From NCBI RefSeq assembly GCF_035207705.1, contig NZ_CP128187.1:4402001-4466000 (forward strand): DNA of 64,000 nt. Direction: 5' to 3'. The position numbers and the translations under genes are program-made. Origin of the DNA: Maribacter sp. BPC-D8. Its GTDB lineage: Bacteria; Bacteroidota; Bacteroidia; Flavobacteriales; Flavobacteriaceae. Shown piece after piece: positions 46,078-54,166 of this stretch; position 1 is the stretch's first letter, and every line of letters begins with the position of its first letter. The notes beneath the pieces are model-generated. The model was not told the origin of the DNA and did not search any database. It was given only the letters and a program-made list of their open reading frames with translations.

Positions 46078-47892
46078 CTATTTTTTAAACCCCTTATTCT
46101 TTTTAAAAACCAAGGTCTTTTTTGAAACATCATCTGCCTTCAAGACGTTTTCACAATTACCCTCGTACGTATTATTAGTGATTTCTACATCTTTACAATT
46201 AATTAAATCAAACATAGAAGCGTCGGGATATTGCGGTTTTTCAGTGGTGGTTTGTTTGATGGTGTTGTTTTTTATTAGTAATCCGTCAACACGGTCTGCC
46301 CAAATAATTCTATTGTCAAATGTTTCAATTGAATTATTTATAAATTGAATATTTCTGTCATAGGTAATTGAATCATCAAAAGCATTACCAAGTCTAGGTG
46401 ATACTTTTAATACAGCGTGTTCTGCGCCGCCATAGGCACAATGTACAAACCTATTATTTCTAATTATGACCTCCTCAACATTACCAGACTCGTACCAATA
46501 AAATGTTTCTCCACGTAACATAATTGATGACATCATTGATGATAAATCATTGTCTTCAATAATAATTTTCTTTGGTGTTTTAATAATGATATTCCGTGCT
46601 CTATGATCTCTAATGGTATTACCACGCATTGTAAATGTAGGGTTCCAAGTTTTATTCTCTAAAATATCTCCCGGTTTAAGATCTGATATCAATTCGTTTT
46701 CAAAGGTAATTTCGGTATAAATATCATTAATAGCTTTTACAGAAGACACTGTGTTTTCTTCAGCTCTTTGCGGATTCGGACTTTTTATAAACCATACTTC
46801 ATCACCAATACCTGCAAACTCAAAGCCCAACTGTTGGTCATGCCTTAAAGCAACTCTAACTGTATTGTTATTTAAAACTTTATCTACTTCAACATAAGTG
46901 CCATGAACATTGGTGCCATCATCATACATACCTTCAAAACGACAGTTCTCTATTAAGATGTCCCCTTTACAATTGGCAAAATGTGTAGCATCTGCAATAA
47001 TAGAAATGACACGATTAGAACCTTCTTTTATGTAAATTCCACAATTTTGTATTTTAATGTCTTCTGAACGTTCAAATAAAAACCCCATTCCTAAAGCGTG
47101 ATGTATAACCACTTTGTCGAAGATTATATTTGATGAATTTCTCACTAAGAATGCGGGAGCATAACGGTTGTTGTTTTTATCGCCCTTAGATTGTAAAACA
47201 GTACCTATTCTTGGAAAATGTTTAATGCCTTTATCATGAAAACGTAAATTTCCATTAGCTAATTTTTCTACATAGCTGGGGTTTAAGGACATGTCGAAAG
47301 CACCATAATCCACTGCCTTGGTTGCTTTATTATGTGACAAGCTACTTCCTAAAGATGAAAAATTAAAGTCGTTAATACCGGGAAACTCAATTTGTCCTTT
47401 TGTTAATTCCCATGAAAACCCTTCAGTATATGGTTTTAAATCATAATAATGTTCTTCGGCATTGACAGCTATAACATCACCTTGAAAAGAAAATGGAATG
47501 CTCCAATCTAAAGTAATACCGTTAACTTTAATAGTTTTACAACCTTCGAAAACAAAAGGTGCAGTTTGTCCAGAGAATATAAATTCTGAACCATTACCTT
47601 CTATTTCTACAGAATTAAAGCCTTCAAAATTGAAAATTATCTTTTTGAAACCATTACCGTGATTTGTAATATGTAGATATTTACCAATTGCATAATCTGT
47701 GAGAAAGGTATAGCTACCTTTTTCGAAAACTAATTTGATATCTTTTTCTTTTGCGTTCGCTATGGCATCACGAACGGTTGTGGTCATATCATCTTCCGTA
47801 TTTTTTATATGAATTATTTCAGACGCGTACGTAGTATTTGATAGTAAAAGTCCAAATATTACAAGGAATATTAATTGTTTAATGTTTTTCAT
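46078..47892 (-). CDS. GH110 alpha-1,3-galactosidase (second copy)
   Basis: 604 residues read from ATG at 47892, which gives a good signal peptide (MKNIKQLIFLVIFG..., ending near YAS); upstream in-frame codons overlap the preceding sulfatase gene. The body is a beta-helix with the GH110 motif IIADATHFANCKGDILIENC followed by YDDGTNVHGTY. It differs clearly from the other copy at 37555: TTADATH becomes IIADATH and DDAS becomes DDGT, so the two may prefer different neighbours or sulfation. It lies between two sulfatase genes with gaps of 7 and 4 bp. Predicted soluble and periplasmic, unlike the lipoprotein sulfatases around it. Confidence 0.86.
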   Translation of the reverse strand: MKNIKQLIFLVIFGLLLSNTTYASEIIHIKNTEDDMTTTVRDAIANAKEKDIKLVFEKGSYTFLTDYAIGKYLHITNHGNGFKKIIFNFEGFNSVEIEGNGSEFIFSGQTAPFVFEGCKTIKVNGITLDWSIPFSFQGDVIAVNAEEHYYDLKPYTEGFSWELTKGQIEFPGINDFNFSSLGSSLSHNKATKAVDYGAFDMSLNPSYVEKLANGNLRFHDKGIKHFPRIGTVLQSKGDKNNNRYAPAFLVRNSSNIIFDKVVIHHALGMGFLFERSEDIKIQNCGIYIKEGSNRVISIIADATHFANCKGDILIENCRFEGMYDDGTNVHGTYVEVDKVLNNNTVRVALRHDQQLGFEFAGIGDEVWFIKSPNPQRAEENTVSSVKAINDIYTEITFENELISDLKPGDILENKTWNPTFTMRGNTIRDHRARNIIIKTPKKIIIEDNDLSSMMSSIMLRGETFYWYESGNVEEVIIRNNRFVHCAYGGAEHAVLKVSPRLGNAFDDSITYDRNIQFINNSIETFDNRIIWADRVDGLLIKNNTIKQTTTEKPQYPDASMFDLINCKDVEITNNTYEGNCENVLKADDVSKKTLVFKKNKGFKK

Positions 47893-47899
47893 ATTTGTG

Positions 47900-49372
47900 C
47901 TATAAATTAACTCCGTTTCCTTGTAATGATGTATCATGGTCCCACATAATCATCCAGGGGTCGTTTGTTTTTGCTTGAAATGCTTTCATTTTATCTTTCA
48001 TAGTTTCTAAAATGACTTTAAACTCTTCTTGGGTTGCTAAATTTTTTGATTCGGCAGGGTCTTTATCTAAATCGTAGAGCTCAAATTCAGGTCTAAATAA
48101 ATACTCCTTTACAGTTTTTGGTCCAAAATATTCAAGGTCATTTCTATAGATGGCTTGCCATGTTGATGACGCCCATAGGTCTGATGCAAACGGATATTCT
48201 AATGGATAAGCAATATTCCAAATTAGTTTATAGTTTTTATTTCGTACCACACGCATAGGATAATACATTGTAATCTCATGAAAGGTATGCGAGGCATAAA
48301 TCTCATCCCAACCTTCAAATTCATCTTTTCCGATGATGTCATTAAATGAACTTCCATGAAAATTATCTGGTTCGAAAGTTATTTTAGCCATATCAAGAAT
48401 AGTAGGTGTCAAATCAACCCATGAAATCATGGCATCACTTATTGAACCCTTACTATTTTTTGTGGGGTCTTTAATGATACACGGTAGATTAATACCTGGT
48501 TCGTAAACCGTGGTTTTAGCTCCCGGAAACGCCATACCGTTATCGGATATATAAAAAACAATAGTATTATCAGCTTTTCCTGTTTCTTGCAGCATTTGCA
48601 TTAATTTCCCGAAACCTTGGTCAATGCGCGAGATGCTTTGGTAGTATTCTGCAATTTCTTCTCTTGTTTGTTTCGTATCTGGTAAAAAATCAGGTACTAC
48701 AACGTCTTTTGGGTCGTATGTAATAGTTTCTACATCTTTATACCCCTCCTTTTTATTTCCAAAGCTATTAGGTGCATCCCATGGGTCTGGTTCAAAAGGA
48801 TCACCTCTGTGAGGGTCATCGGTACAGAAATACAAGAAGAAAGGCTTGTCAGAATTTAAAACATCAGCACATTGTTGTGCCATTTCTACTGTGTTTCTTG
48901 GGTCTGCTTCTAAAACTTGATTGAAATGATATACCTTTTCTGGTGCAACATGATATTTACCAATTCTAGCAGTTTCATACCCTGCATTGCTTAATAATAC
49001 TGGTAGTGATCTAATAGAGTCATAGGTGCTGAAATGATGATAATCATGTACATGACCGTATGATCCAGTAGCATGACCAAATAATCCGGTAAGTATCACA
49101 GAGCGACTAGCAGCGCAACTTGCACTTGTGCAATAGGCATTTGTAAAGACAGTCCCTTCAGTTGCTAATTTATCTAAATTCGGAGTTTTTATCTTTGTAT
49201 TGCCATACGCACCAATGGCGTCTGTGCCATGATCGTCAGAAACAAAAAGAATAATATTTGGTCTTTCAGAAACCTGAATAGTAGTTTTAGCAACTTCTTT
49301 TTGTTTAGAGTCACAACTATAGAAACCGACAATGATTGTAATAAAAATAATTTTAACGATGTACGTTTTCAT
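47900..49372 (-). CDS. Sulfatase (S1 family, sulfamidase-like) lipoprotein with CAASR active site
   Basis: 490 residues from ATG at 49372; an in-frame GTG at 49378 is less likely. Lipobox GFYSC (C20). The metal motif SDDHGTDAIGAYG follows, and the formylglycine motif is CAASR (C86), again with Ala in place of Pro. The YGHVHDYHHF segment resembles heparan N-sulfatases (S1_8 type). In this setting it is more likely a galactose sulfatase or exo-sulfatase on the galactan, which is inference. It is the first gene of the sulfatase-GH110-sulfatase unit; the 291-bp region upstream holds the shared regulatory motifs. Confidence 0.9.
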   Translation of the reverse strand: MKTYIVKIIFITIIVGFYSCDSKQKEVAKTTIQVSERPNIILFVSDDHGTDAIGAYGNTKIKTPNLDKLATEGTVFTNAYCTSASCAASRSVILTGLFGHATGSYGHVHDYHHFSTYDSIRSLPVLLSNAGYETARIGKYHVAPEKVYHFNQVLEADPRNTVEMAQQCADVLNSDKPFFLYFCTDDPHRGDPFEPDPWDAPNSFGNKKEGYKDVETITYDPKDVVVPDFLPDTKQTREEIAEYYQSISRIDQGFGKLMQMLQETGKADNTIVFYISDNGMAFPGAKTTVYEPGINLPCIIKDPTKNSKGSISDAMISWVDLTPTILDMAKITFEPDNFHGSSFNDIIGKDEFEGWDEIYASHTFHEITMYYPMRVVRNKNYKLIWNIAYPLEYPFASDLWASSTWQAIYRNDLEYFGPKTVKEYLFRPEFELYDLDKDPAESKNLATQEEFKVILETMKDKMKAFQAKTNDPWMIMWDHDTSLQGNGVNL

Positions 49373-49550
49373 AGTCACTATATTTTCAAATTAATAAGTA
49401 TCACTTCTATTTATTAATAGCCAAACCTGACTTCAGAAACAGCTTATTGCAAAAGTTGAAATAGTAAATAACGCATAGGTTACGGGGTATTTCAATACAC
49501 CGTAAATTAAAGGGATTATTGAAAAAAAAGTGTATTTGAGAATATATTAT

Positions 49551-49622
49551 ATGTAGTCTTACGTAAAGATGTCGGTATTATCTATTTGTGATGATTGTTT
49601 TGTATTCTTAAGAGTAAATATC
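49551..49622 (-). promoter_or_regulatory. Putative regulator-binding region of the first sulfatase unit
   Basis: Holds ATGTAGTCTTACGTAA (49551-49566) and TTAAGAGTAAATATC (49608-49622). The second element recurs as AAGAGTAAATATC at 39468-39480 and TTAAGAGTAAATTA at 39527-39540 upstream of the GH110-SusCD unit. No exact promoter box was recognised. A shared activator for both units is inferred. Confidence 0.4.
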
Positions 49623-49663
49623 TTCGGTAACTTTTAAAACAACCTTTATTATTTTATTAAATA

Positions 49664-51061
49664 TTAATGAATACCCGCAGTTTCCAAAGGTTTAATTTTC
49701 CATGGATTTCGCTGGGTATAACTTGAAATGATCTTAGCAGTATGATAAGAATGCTTTTTCGGGTTGAGCATATCTTTTAAATCCTCTAGACTTGATACGG
49801 ATTTAGAATTATCGAGGAAACCAAAACCTTGATAAACCCCGTGCAGAATTAAGACAAAACCACGTTCTTCTTTAGTACGTCCTTTTTCAAAAAGGACGTA
49901 ATTATCATTTTCGTTGTTGAGATAATCTAAAGCGTTTTCAACCTTCTCATTATACAGTCTCAATTCTTCATCACCAGTACAGATGCCATCACATTCATTA
50001 TATTCCCCATGGGTGCATCTTCCTAACTTACTTTTTAATCCTGTTTGTAAGGGGCATAATCTAAACTTTTTAGTCAGTTCCAATAAACGTTTAATAGCGT
50101 CACCTCGCTTTAAGAATATTTCTGTGGGCGAGTGCTCAAAAGGTCTTCTTTCAATCTTTAGTTGCAGTATGCCTTTTCTGTTCTTTTGGGGTACGATATG
50201 ATAGGTGACATAACTTTTCTTTTGAATATAATTAAACTGTGGATCTAATTTATCGATTAGATCCGCTTCTCGCAACAAGGCGATTAGTTCGCTGCCGGTA
50301 GGTTCAAAATCTATATGGTAAGTAGCATCGCAAAGTGTTATTTCTTTCTCGCTCGAGTTATAGAAATGGCTCAATACCCTTTTTTTAATATCCTTAGCCT
50401 TGCCCACGTAAACCACTTCACTTCTTTGGTTCTGAAACTTATAAATGCCTGGGGAGTTAGGTAAAGAGTTTAGTTTTTGATAGGCTATGTTTTTGGGTGC
50501 TATATTTTCTTTCTCAGCTTTAGGTTCTAAGAACTTAGAGATGACCAATTCGTCATCATCAAGCAAAATCAATCTTTGAAATAGTATGGCAACGGCAGCA
50601 TTGTCATCATTTAAATTACTTGATGCTGTGTACGGAATATTCAGGACATTGCTCAAATAAGGTAATTCATAACTGGTCATATTCGGTATCAGCTTCTTAG
50701 CCAATCGCACGGTACATAGTTGGGGAGTTTTAAAGGAGTACCCCAAATATTTGAATTCAGATTGTAAGGCATAATGTAGAAATGATGCATTATGACCCAC
50801 CAATATGTGGTCATCAAGTTCTCTTAAAATGGTATTGGCAATTTCTGCGAACGTAGGTGCTTGGAGTAATATACTATCGGTCAAGCCTGTTTTTTGTTGA
50901 ATGTAAGCCGGTATACGTTCTTCGGGGTTAATGTTCGTTTGAAATATAGGTTCGTAGTATTCACCTTTAAGTTTACTTATAGTCAGCTGAACTATTCTTA
51001 AAGGGTTTGGTTTGTAACCAAAAGTGGTCATCGAAATAATGGCAAATTTTCTTTCTGGCAT
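49664..51061 (-). CDS. DnaQ-like (degenerate) plus GIY-YIG nuclease fusion, Cho/UvrC-like
   Basis: 465 residues. Residues 1-170 have the RNase-H-like fold of DnaQ exonucleases, but the catalytic motif D-x-E is replaced (IISMTTFG, S10 and T12 at the acidic positions) and the second motif reads VGHNASFLH with Leu for Asp. The GIY-YIG domain (about 200-290) is intact: SPGIYKF, VVYVGKAKDIKKRV and READLIDKLDPQFN. A following cluster of four cysteines (CPLQTG...GRCTHG...NECDGICTG) resembles the iron-sulfur ligands of UvrC and Cho. Family knowledge: UvrC/Cho cut damaged DNA 3' to the lesion. It is 9 bp downstream of a UvrD-type helicase gene, so a repair role is likely. Confidence 0.86.
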   Translation of the reverse strand: MPERKFAIISMTTFGYKPNPLRIVQLTISKLKGEYYEPIFQTNINPEERIPAYIQQKTGLTDSILLQAPTFAEIANTILRELDDHILVGHNASFLHYALQSEFKYLGYSFKTPQLCTVRLAKKLIPNMTSYELPYLSNVLNIPYTASSNLNDDNAAVAILFQRLILLDDDELVISKFLEPKAEKENIAPKNIAYQKLNSLPNSPGIYKFQNQRSEVVYVGKAKDIKKRVLSHFYNSSEKEITLCDATYHIDFEPTGSELIALLREADLIDKLDPQFNYIQKKSYVTYHIVPQKNRKGILQLKIERRPFEHSPTEIFLKRGDAIKRLLELTKKFRLCPLQTGLKSKLGRCTHGEYNECDGICTGDEELRLYNEKVENALDYLNNENDNYVLFEKGRTKEERGFVLILHGVYQGFGFLDNSKSVSSLEDLKDMLNPKKHSYHTAKIISSYTQRNPWKIKPLETAGIH

Positions 51062-51070
51062 TTTTGATGT

Positions 51071-53131
51071 TTAGCTAAAATCCATCCCTGAAGATAAGTC
51101 CATATTGTTCGGTTCTGCGGCATCTTTCACAGGCTTAAAATCGTAACCAATGGTTTCTAGTTTTACCAATCCGTCAGGTATAGCTGTTAAAAAATAGGTT
51201 TCTGCATCATCTGCTTTCCGCCCTGAATTTGTGGGAATAGATTTACCATGAATTGCCGATATAGAAGAAGTGTTTCGGGTAATTATTAATCTATTCTTGG
51301 CACGTGTTAGTGCAACATATAAAACCCTACGGTCTTCCTCAATAGCATCTACATCATCTAAAGACCAAGCGGAAGGAAATGCCTTTGGCGATACATTTAA
51401 AACAATACAAACGTCGGCTTCTAATCCTTTGGCGGAGTGAATGGTCGATATAACGACATGATCTTTTTCTTCGTCGGTCTCTAATTTCGATTCGCTTAGT
51501 ACAGGTGCGCCGTTCATCTTTTCGGCATTATCTAAAAGTCCCTCACCAATAAATTCTCCCAAGCTAGAATAACTATTTGCCAAAAGTTTTAATACCGGAA
51601 AATCACCCTTACGCTTTTCTATCCAATCTTTTCGGTATCTAAAAGCCAAGCCTAACGACATGGCCTCATAGGCGATATCTACCATTTTACCCACTTTGCC
51701 TTTTTCTTTTTGAACGGCATTATAAAGCTCTGAAATTTTGATTCCGTCTTTTCCGGGTATAGCACCTTGTAATAGGTTAGGGATATCGGTTTTACCTTCA
51801 TCCGCAATAATAACAGCCATAATTCTAGAAGCTCTCACTTCACCGATACCTTCCCAAAAAGTAAGGAATCTCACCCAGGCAATTTCATCGTATGGGTTGT
51901 TGACAATTCGCAATAATGAAACTAGATCTTTAATATGTGCAGCTTGTAAAAATTTACGTCCGCCATAGGTAACATAGGGTATTTTTCTTCTTATAAATAC
52001 TGCTTGTAAAGTTTTTGTGTAATACTGAGAGCGCGATAAAATTAAGTGATCGGCAAACTTACGGTCCTCATCGGTATAATTTTTTAAAATCTCATCGGCT
52101 ACCCAATTTGCTTCTTGCCATTCATCACTTACGTTCAACAATATTGGTATTTCTCCGCTTCCTCGTACAGACTGCAATTGTTTCTTATAATCTATGGGCG
52201 ATTTATCTAGCAACCAATTCGAAATATCTAATATCTCTTGTGTAGAGCGGTAGTTTTTTTCAAGCTTATAAACCTCAGAATTGGGTACACGTTCTTTAAA
52301 TTGATGCACATTTCTAAAATCTGCCCCTCTAAACGAATAGATCGATTGTGCATCATCACCAACACAGAACAAACTACAGATATCTATGAATGGCGAAAGT
52401 AGCTCCCATTGTAAGGGGTTGGTATCTTGCATTTCATCAACCAGTAGATAATCAAGATCCTGAGATAACAACTTTCTAGCTTCTGGGTTAGATTTTAATT
52501 GAGTCGATACCACTAACAACAGATCATCATAATCAAGATAGTGTTGCTCCATCTTTTTCTTTTGATATGCCCTAAGTAAAATCTCTACATTGGGTTTCAT
52601 GGCAGTTATCTCATACTCGGTATCTTTATCTTCTTTACCCTTATAAATCAAGGTACGTATAGATTCTGTCAGATTCTTTTTAGTGTTTCTGGCATAAGAA
52701 TAGACATCTAATAGCTGCTGTGGTTTTATACGAAGCTTGCCATAAACATCGCTATGGCTGCCAGAAACCATTTTCATTAAACCTAATTGATCATCTGGGT
52801 CGATTACCGTAAAATTAGCTGCACCGAACAGATTTGGGTACTTAATAATTAACTGATTACACCACGAGTGAAATGTGGCACCGTTAAGCGTTCGCCCACT
52901 AGATTGTGGTAAGCTAGCCTTTACACGCTCAACAATTTCATTGGCAGCTTTCTTGGTAAAGGTGAGTATTTGAATTTTCGACGGGTTAGCGCCATTTTCA
53001 ATTAAATAGGCGGCCCTTGCAATTATCGTACGTGTTTTTCCTGTACCCGCACCGGCAAGTACTAAAAGATGTTTGCCTGAAAATTCGACAGCTTTTAACT
53101 GTTGTATGTTTAGTTCTTCTTTTAAACTCAT
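51071..53131 (-). CDS. UvrD/Rep-family ATP-dependent DNA helicase
   Basis: 686 residues of superfamily 1A. Walker A is GAGTGKT near residues 27-33, followed by motif Ia (ILTFTKKAANEIVERV), motif II (YLLVDEMQDTNPLQW), motif III (GDDAQSIYSFRGAD), motif IV (LEKNYRS), motif V (VISTIHSAKGLEADVC) and motif VI (RRVLYVALTRAKNRL). Motif II is DEMQ instead of the common DEFQ or DECQ. Family knowledge: such 3'-5' helicases remove nicked strands in excision repair or dismantle recombination intermediates. It heads a two-gene unit with the GIY-YIG nuclease, and the divergent pol V operon starts about 380 bp away. Length is that of Rep/PcrA. Confidence 0.93.
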   Translation of the reverse strand: MSLKEELNIQQLKAVEFSGKHLLVLAGAGTGKTRTIIARAAYLIENGANPSKIQILTFTKKAANEIVERVKASLPQSSGRTLNGATFHSWCNQLIIKYPNLFGAANFTVIDPDDQLGLMKMVSGSHSDVYGKLRIKPQQLLDVYSYARNTKKNLTESIRTLIYKGKEDKDTEYEITAMKPNVEILLRAYQKKKMEQHYLDYDDLLLVVSTQLKSNPEARKLLSQDLDYLLVDEMQDTNPLQWELLSPFIDICSLFCVGDDAQSIYSFRGADFRNVHQFKERVPNSEVYKLEKNYRSTQEILDISNWLLDKSPIDYKKQLQSVRGSGEIPILLNVSDEWQEANWVADEILKNYTDEDRKFADHLILSRSQYYTKTLQAVFIRRKIPYVTYGGRKFLQAAHIKDLVSLLRIVNNPYDEIAWVRFLTFWEGIGEVRASRIMAVIIADEGKTDIPNLLQGAIPGKDGIKISELYNAVQKEKGKVGKMVDIAYEAMSLGLAFRYRKDWIEKRKGDFPVLKLLANSYSSLGEFIGEGLLDNAEKMNGAPVLSESKLETDEEKDHVVISTIHSAKGLEADVCIVLNVSPKAFPSAWSLDDVDAIEEDRRVLYVALTRAKNRLIITRNTSSISAIHGKSIPTNSGRKADDAETYFLTAIPDGLVKLETIGYDFKPVKDAAEPNNMDLSSGMDFS

Positions 53132-53507
53132 GTAGTCTTAATATTAAAATAGAATCCTCATATTGCTGGCCTCATCACTAATAGTTAAAGCTCGAACGAG
53201 GTTCTAAATCTTCTATAAATTACTGCAGTCCTGCTCAAAAACATAACTCAAATTGGTTAATGATTAACCGTATAAAAAATAATAGAGCCTATGTTTATGA
53301 TAAGATTTAATCATTTTTAATCGTGATGGTTTACACTGTTGTAGGCAATATTAAAGTTATTGATTTGCATCATTTCACTTGAAGGTTTTCAAATGAAGAG
53401 CGGTCGACCACCTAGTCTTAGAAGTGGTTTTTCTCTTTTCTGCCCATTGTTAATAATATTTTCAAAATTACATTAAATTATTTGGATAATATCCTGAAAT
53501 TTGGACA
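53132..53507. other. Intergenic region between the helicase and pol V operons
   Basis: 376 bases with no convincing gene. It holds a palindrome at 53255-53269, a weak hairpin ACCAC/GTGGT followed by five T residues at 53407-53432 (plus strand; what it would end is unknown), and the tandem operators at 53481-53513. Confidence 0.55.
53255..53269. repeat. Perfect palindrome GGTTAATGATTAACC
   Basis: Seven base pairs on each side of a central G, about 120 bp upstream of the helicase gene and 240 bp upstream of the pol V operon. It could be an operator for either; no regulator is identified. Confidence 0.35.
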
Positions 53508-53513
53508 ATGTCC
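53481..53513 (+). promoter_or_regulatory. Tandem operators of the pol V operon
   Basis: TTTGGATAATATCC (53481-53494) and TTTGGACAATGTCC (53500-53513) are two copies of TTTGGAYAATRTCC, 19 bp apart, each holding a perfect 5-1-5 palindrome (GGATA-A-TATCC and GGACA-A-TGTCC). The second contains the start codon of the first operon gene (53508). A protein bound here would block initiation, so this is a candidate damage-response operator. Confidence 0.65.
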
Positions 53514-53783
53514 ACAACAGTATTTAGAAATTATGATATTAAATGTATAAAAGCCCTTCTTAAAGAGATAGGGAAAGAGCGCTATGAAGGTGCATTAAAA
53601 GATAATGGGCTGTTCGAAAGCAAGCCGATCGTTATGGATGGATTTTTTGTGGAGTACGAGACCGATACCCAAGATGTTAATCTGTATTATAAATATCCTT
53701 CTCGGGTTGTTTGTTTTATAATGCCGGTACTCGGTTTTTGGAATGTACCACATGATCATTGGGTTCGGGAACGAAAAAAATAG
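53508..53783 (+). CDS. Small conserved-type protein, first gene of the pol V operon
   Basis: 91 residues with mixed charge and no signal peptide, membrane helix or recognised domain. Visible blocks are KALLKEIGKERYEGALKDNGLFES and VVCFIMPVLGFWNVPHDHW, the latter rich in aromatic residues and His. The start codon ATG at 53508 lies inside the second operator palindrome. The umuD-like gene follows 17 bp downstream on the same strand and umuC overlaps that, so all three form one operon. It might be a partner or regulator of the polymerase, but its function cannot be told from the sequence. Confidence 0.6.
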   Translation: MSTTVFRNYDIKCIKALLKEIGKERYEGALKDNGLFESKPIVMDGFFVEYETDTQDVNLYYKYPSRVVCFIMPVLGFWNVPHDHWVRERKK

Positions 53784-53800
53784 GAATACGATTTAGAGTT

Positions 53801-54166
53801 ATGATTGTAGAAGACAAACATTTAATTAAAAAATCGGATAATAACCATAGGGTCAAAAGTCCGACACAGACGGGTTTTTCGAGTCCGGCAACACATTATA
53901 GTGAACCTCGAATCGATTTGAACGAAGTATTGGTTTCGAATTCATCATCGACATTTTTTATAAGGATAGTAGATGATGAATTCAAAGAGTTTGGTGCTCT
54001 TAAGAATGATGTTTTAATTGTCGACAAATCGTTGACTCCGAAATTAAATCAACTTGTATTGGCTGCCATGGACGATAGTTTTAAAATCGTTCGAATAGAT
54101 AAGACCTATACCTCTGAATTGAATATATGGGGAACGATAACCTATATTATAAAGTCGGTACTATGA
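53801..54166 (+). CDS. umuD: UmuD-like protein lacking the protease dyad
   Basis: 121 residues from ATG at 53801 (a longer reading from 53759 would overlap the gene before). It aligns without gaps to E. coli UmuD from residue 25 on: [18 protein letters not shown] against GFPSPAADYVEQRIDLNQ, and [10 protein letters not shown]. The catalytic Ser60 is Glu60 here (VDDEF for SGDSM) and Lys97 is Val97. The cleavage pair Cys24-Gly25 is Thr24-Gly25. About 18 residues are missing before the final strand ([15 protein letters not shown]). Inference: it cannot cleave itself and may be a fixed form that binds the polymerase. It overlaps the umuC start by 4 bp (ATGA). Confidence 0.82.
   Translation: MIVEDKHLIKKSDNNHRVKSPTQTGFSSPATHYSEPRIDLNEVLVSNSSSTFFIRIVDDEFKEFGALKNDVLIVDKSLTPKLNQLVLAAMDDSFKIVRIDKTYTSELNIWGTITYIIKSVL

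Noticed and set aside
46074..46133. Upstream start of the sulfatase at 44547
   Set aside because: The added residues overlap the GH110 gene and disrupt the lipoprotein leader; ATG at 46073 is 4 bp past the previous stop codon.
37555..47892. The two beta-helix proteins as polygalacturonases or PL6-like lyases
   Set aside because: They have the ADATHF and DD-x-(S/T)N-(I/V)HGTY motifs of GH110 and lack the PL6 Lys/Arg pair and GH28 motifs.
53407..53432. Hairpin with T-run, possibly the end of a small RNA
   Set aside because: The stem is only five strong pairs with a bulge, and no promoter for a plus-strand RNA is visible upstream.
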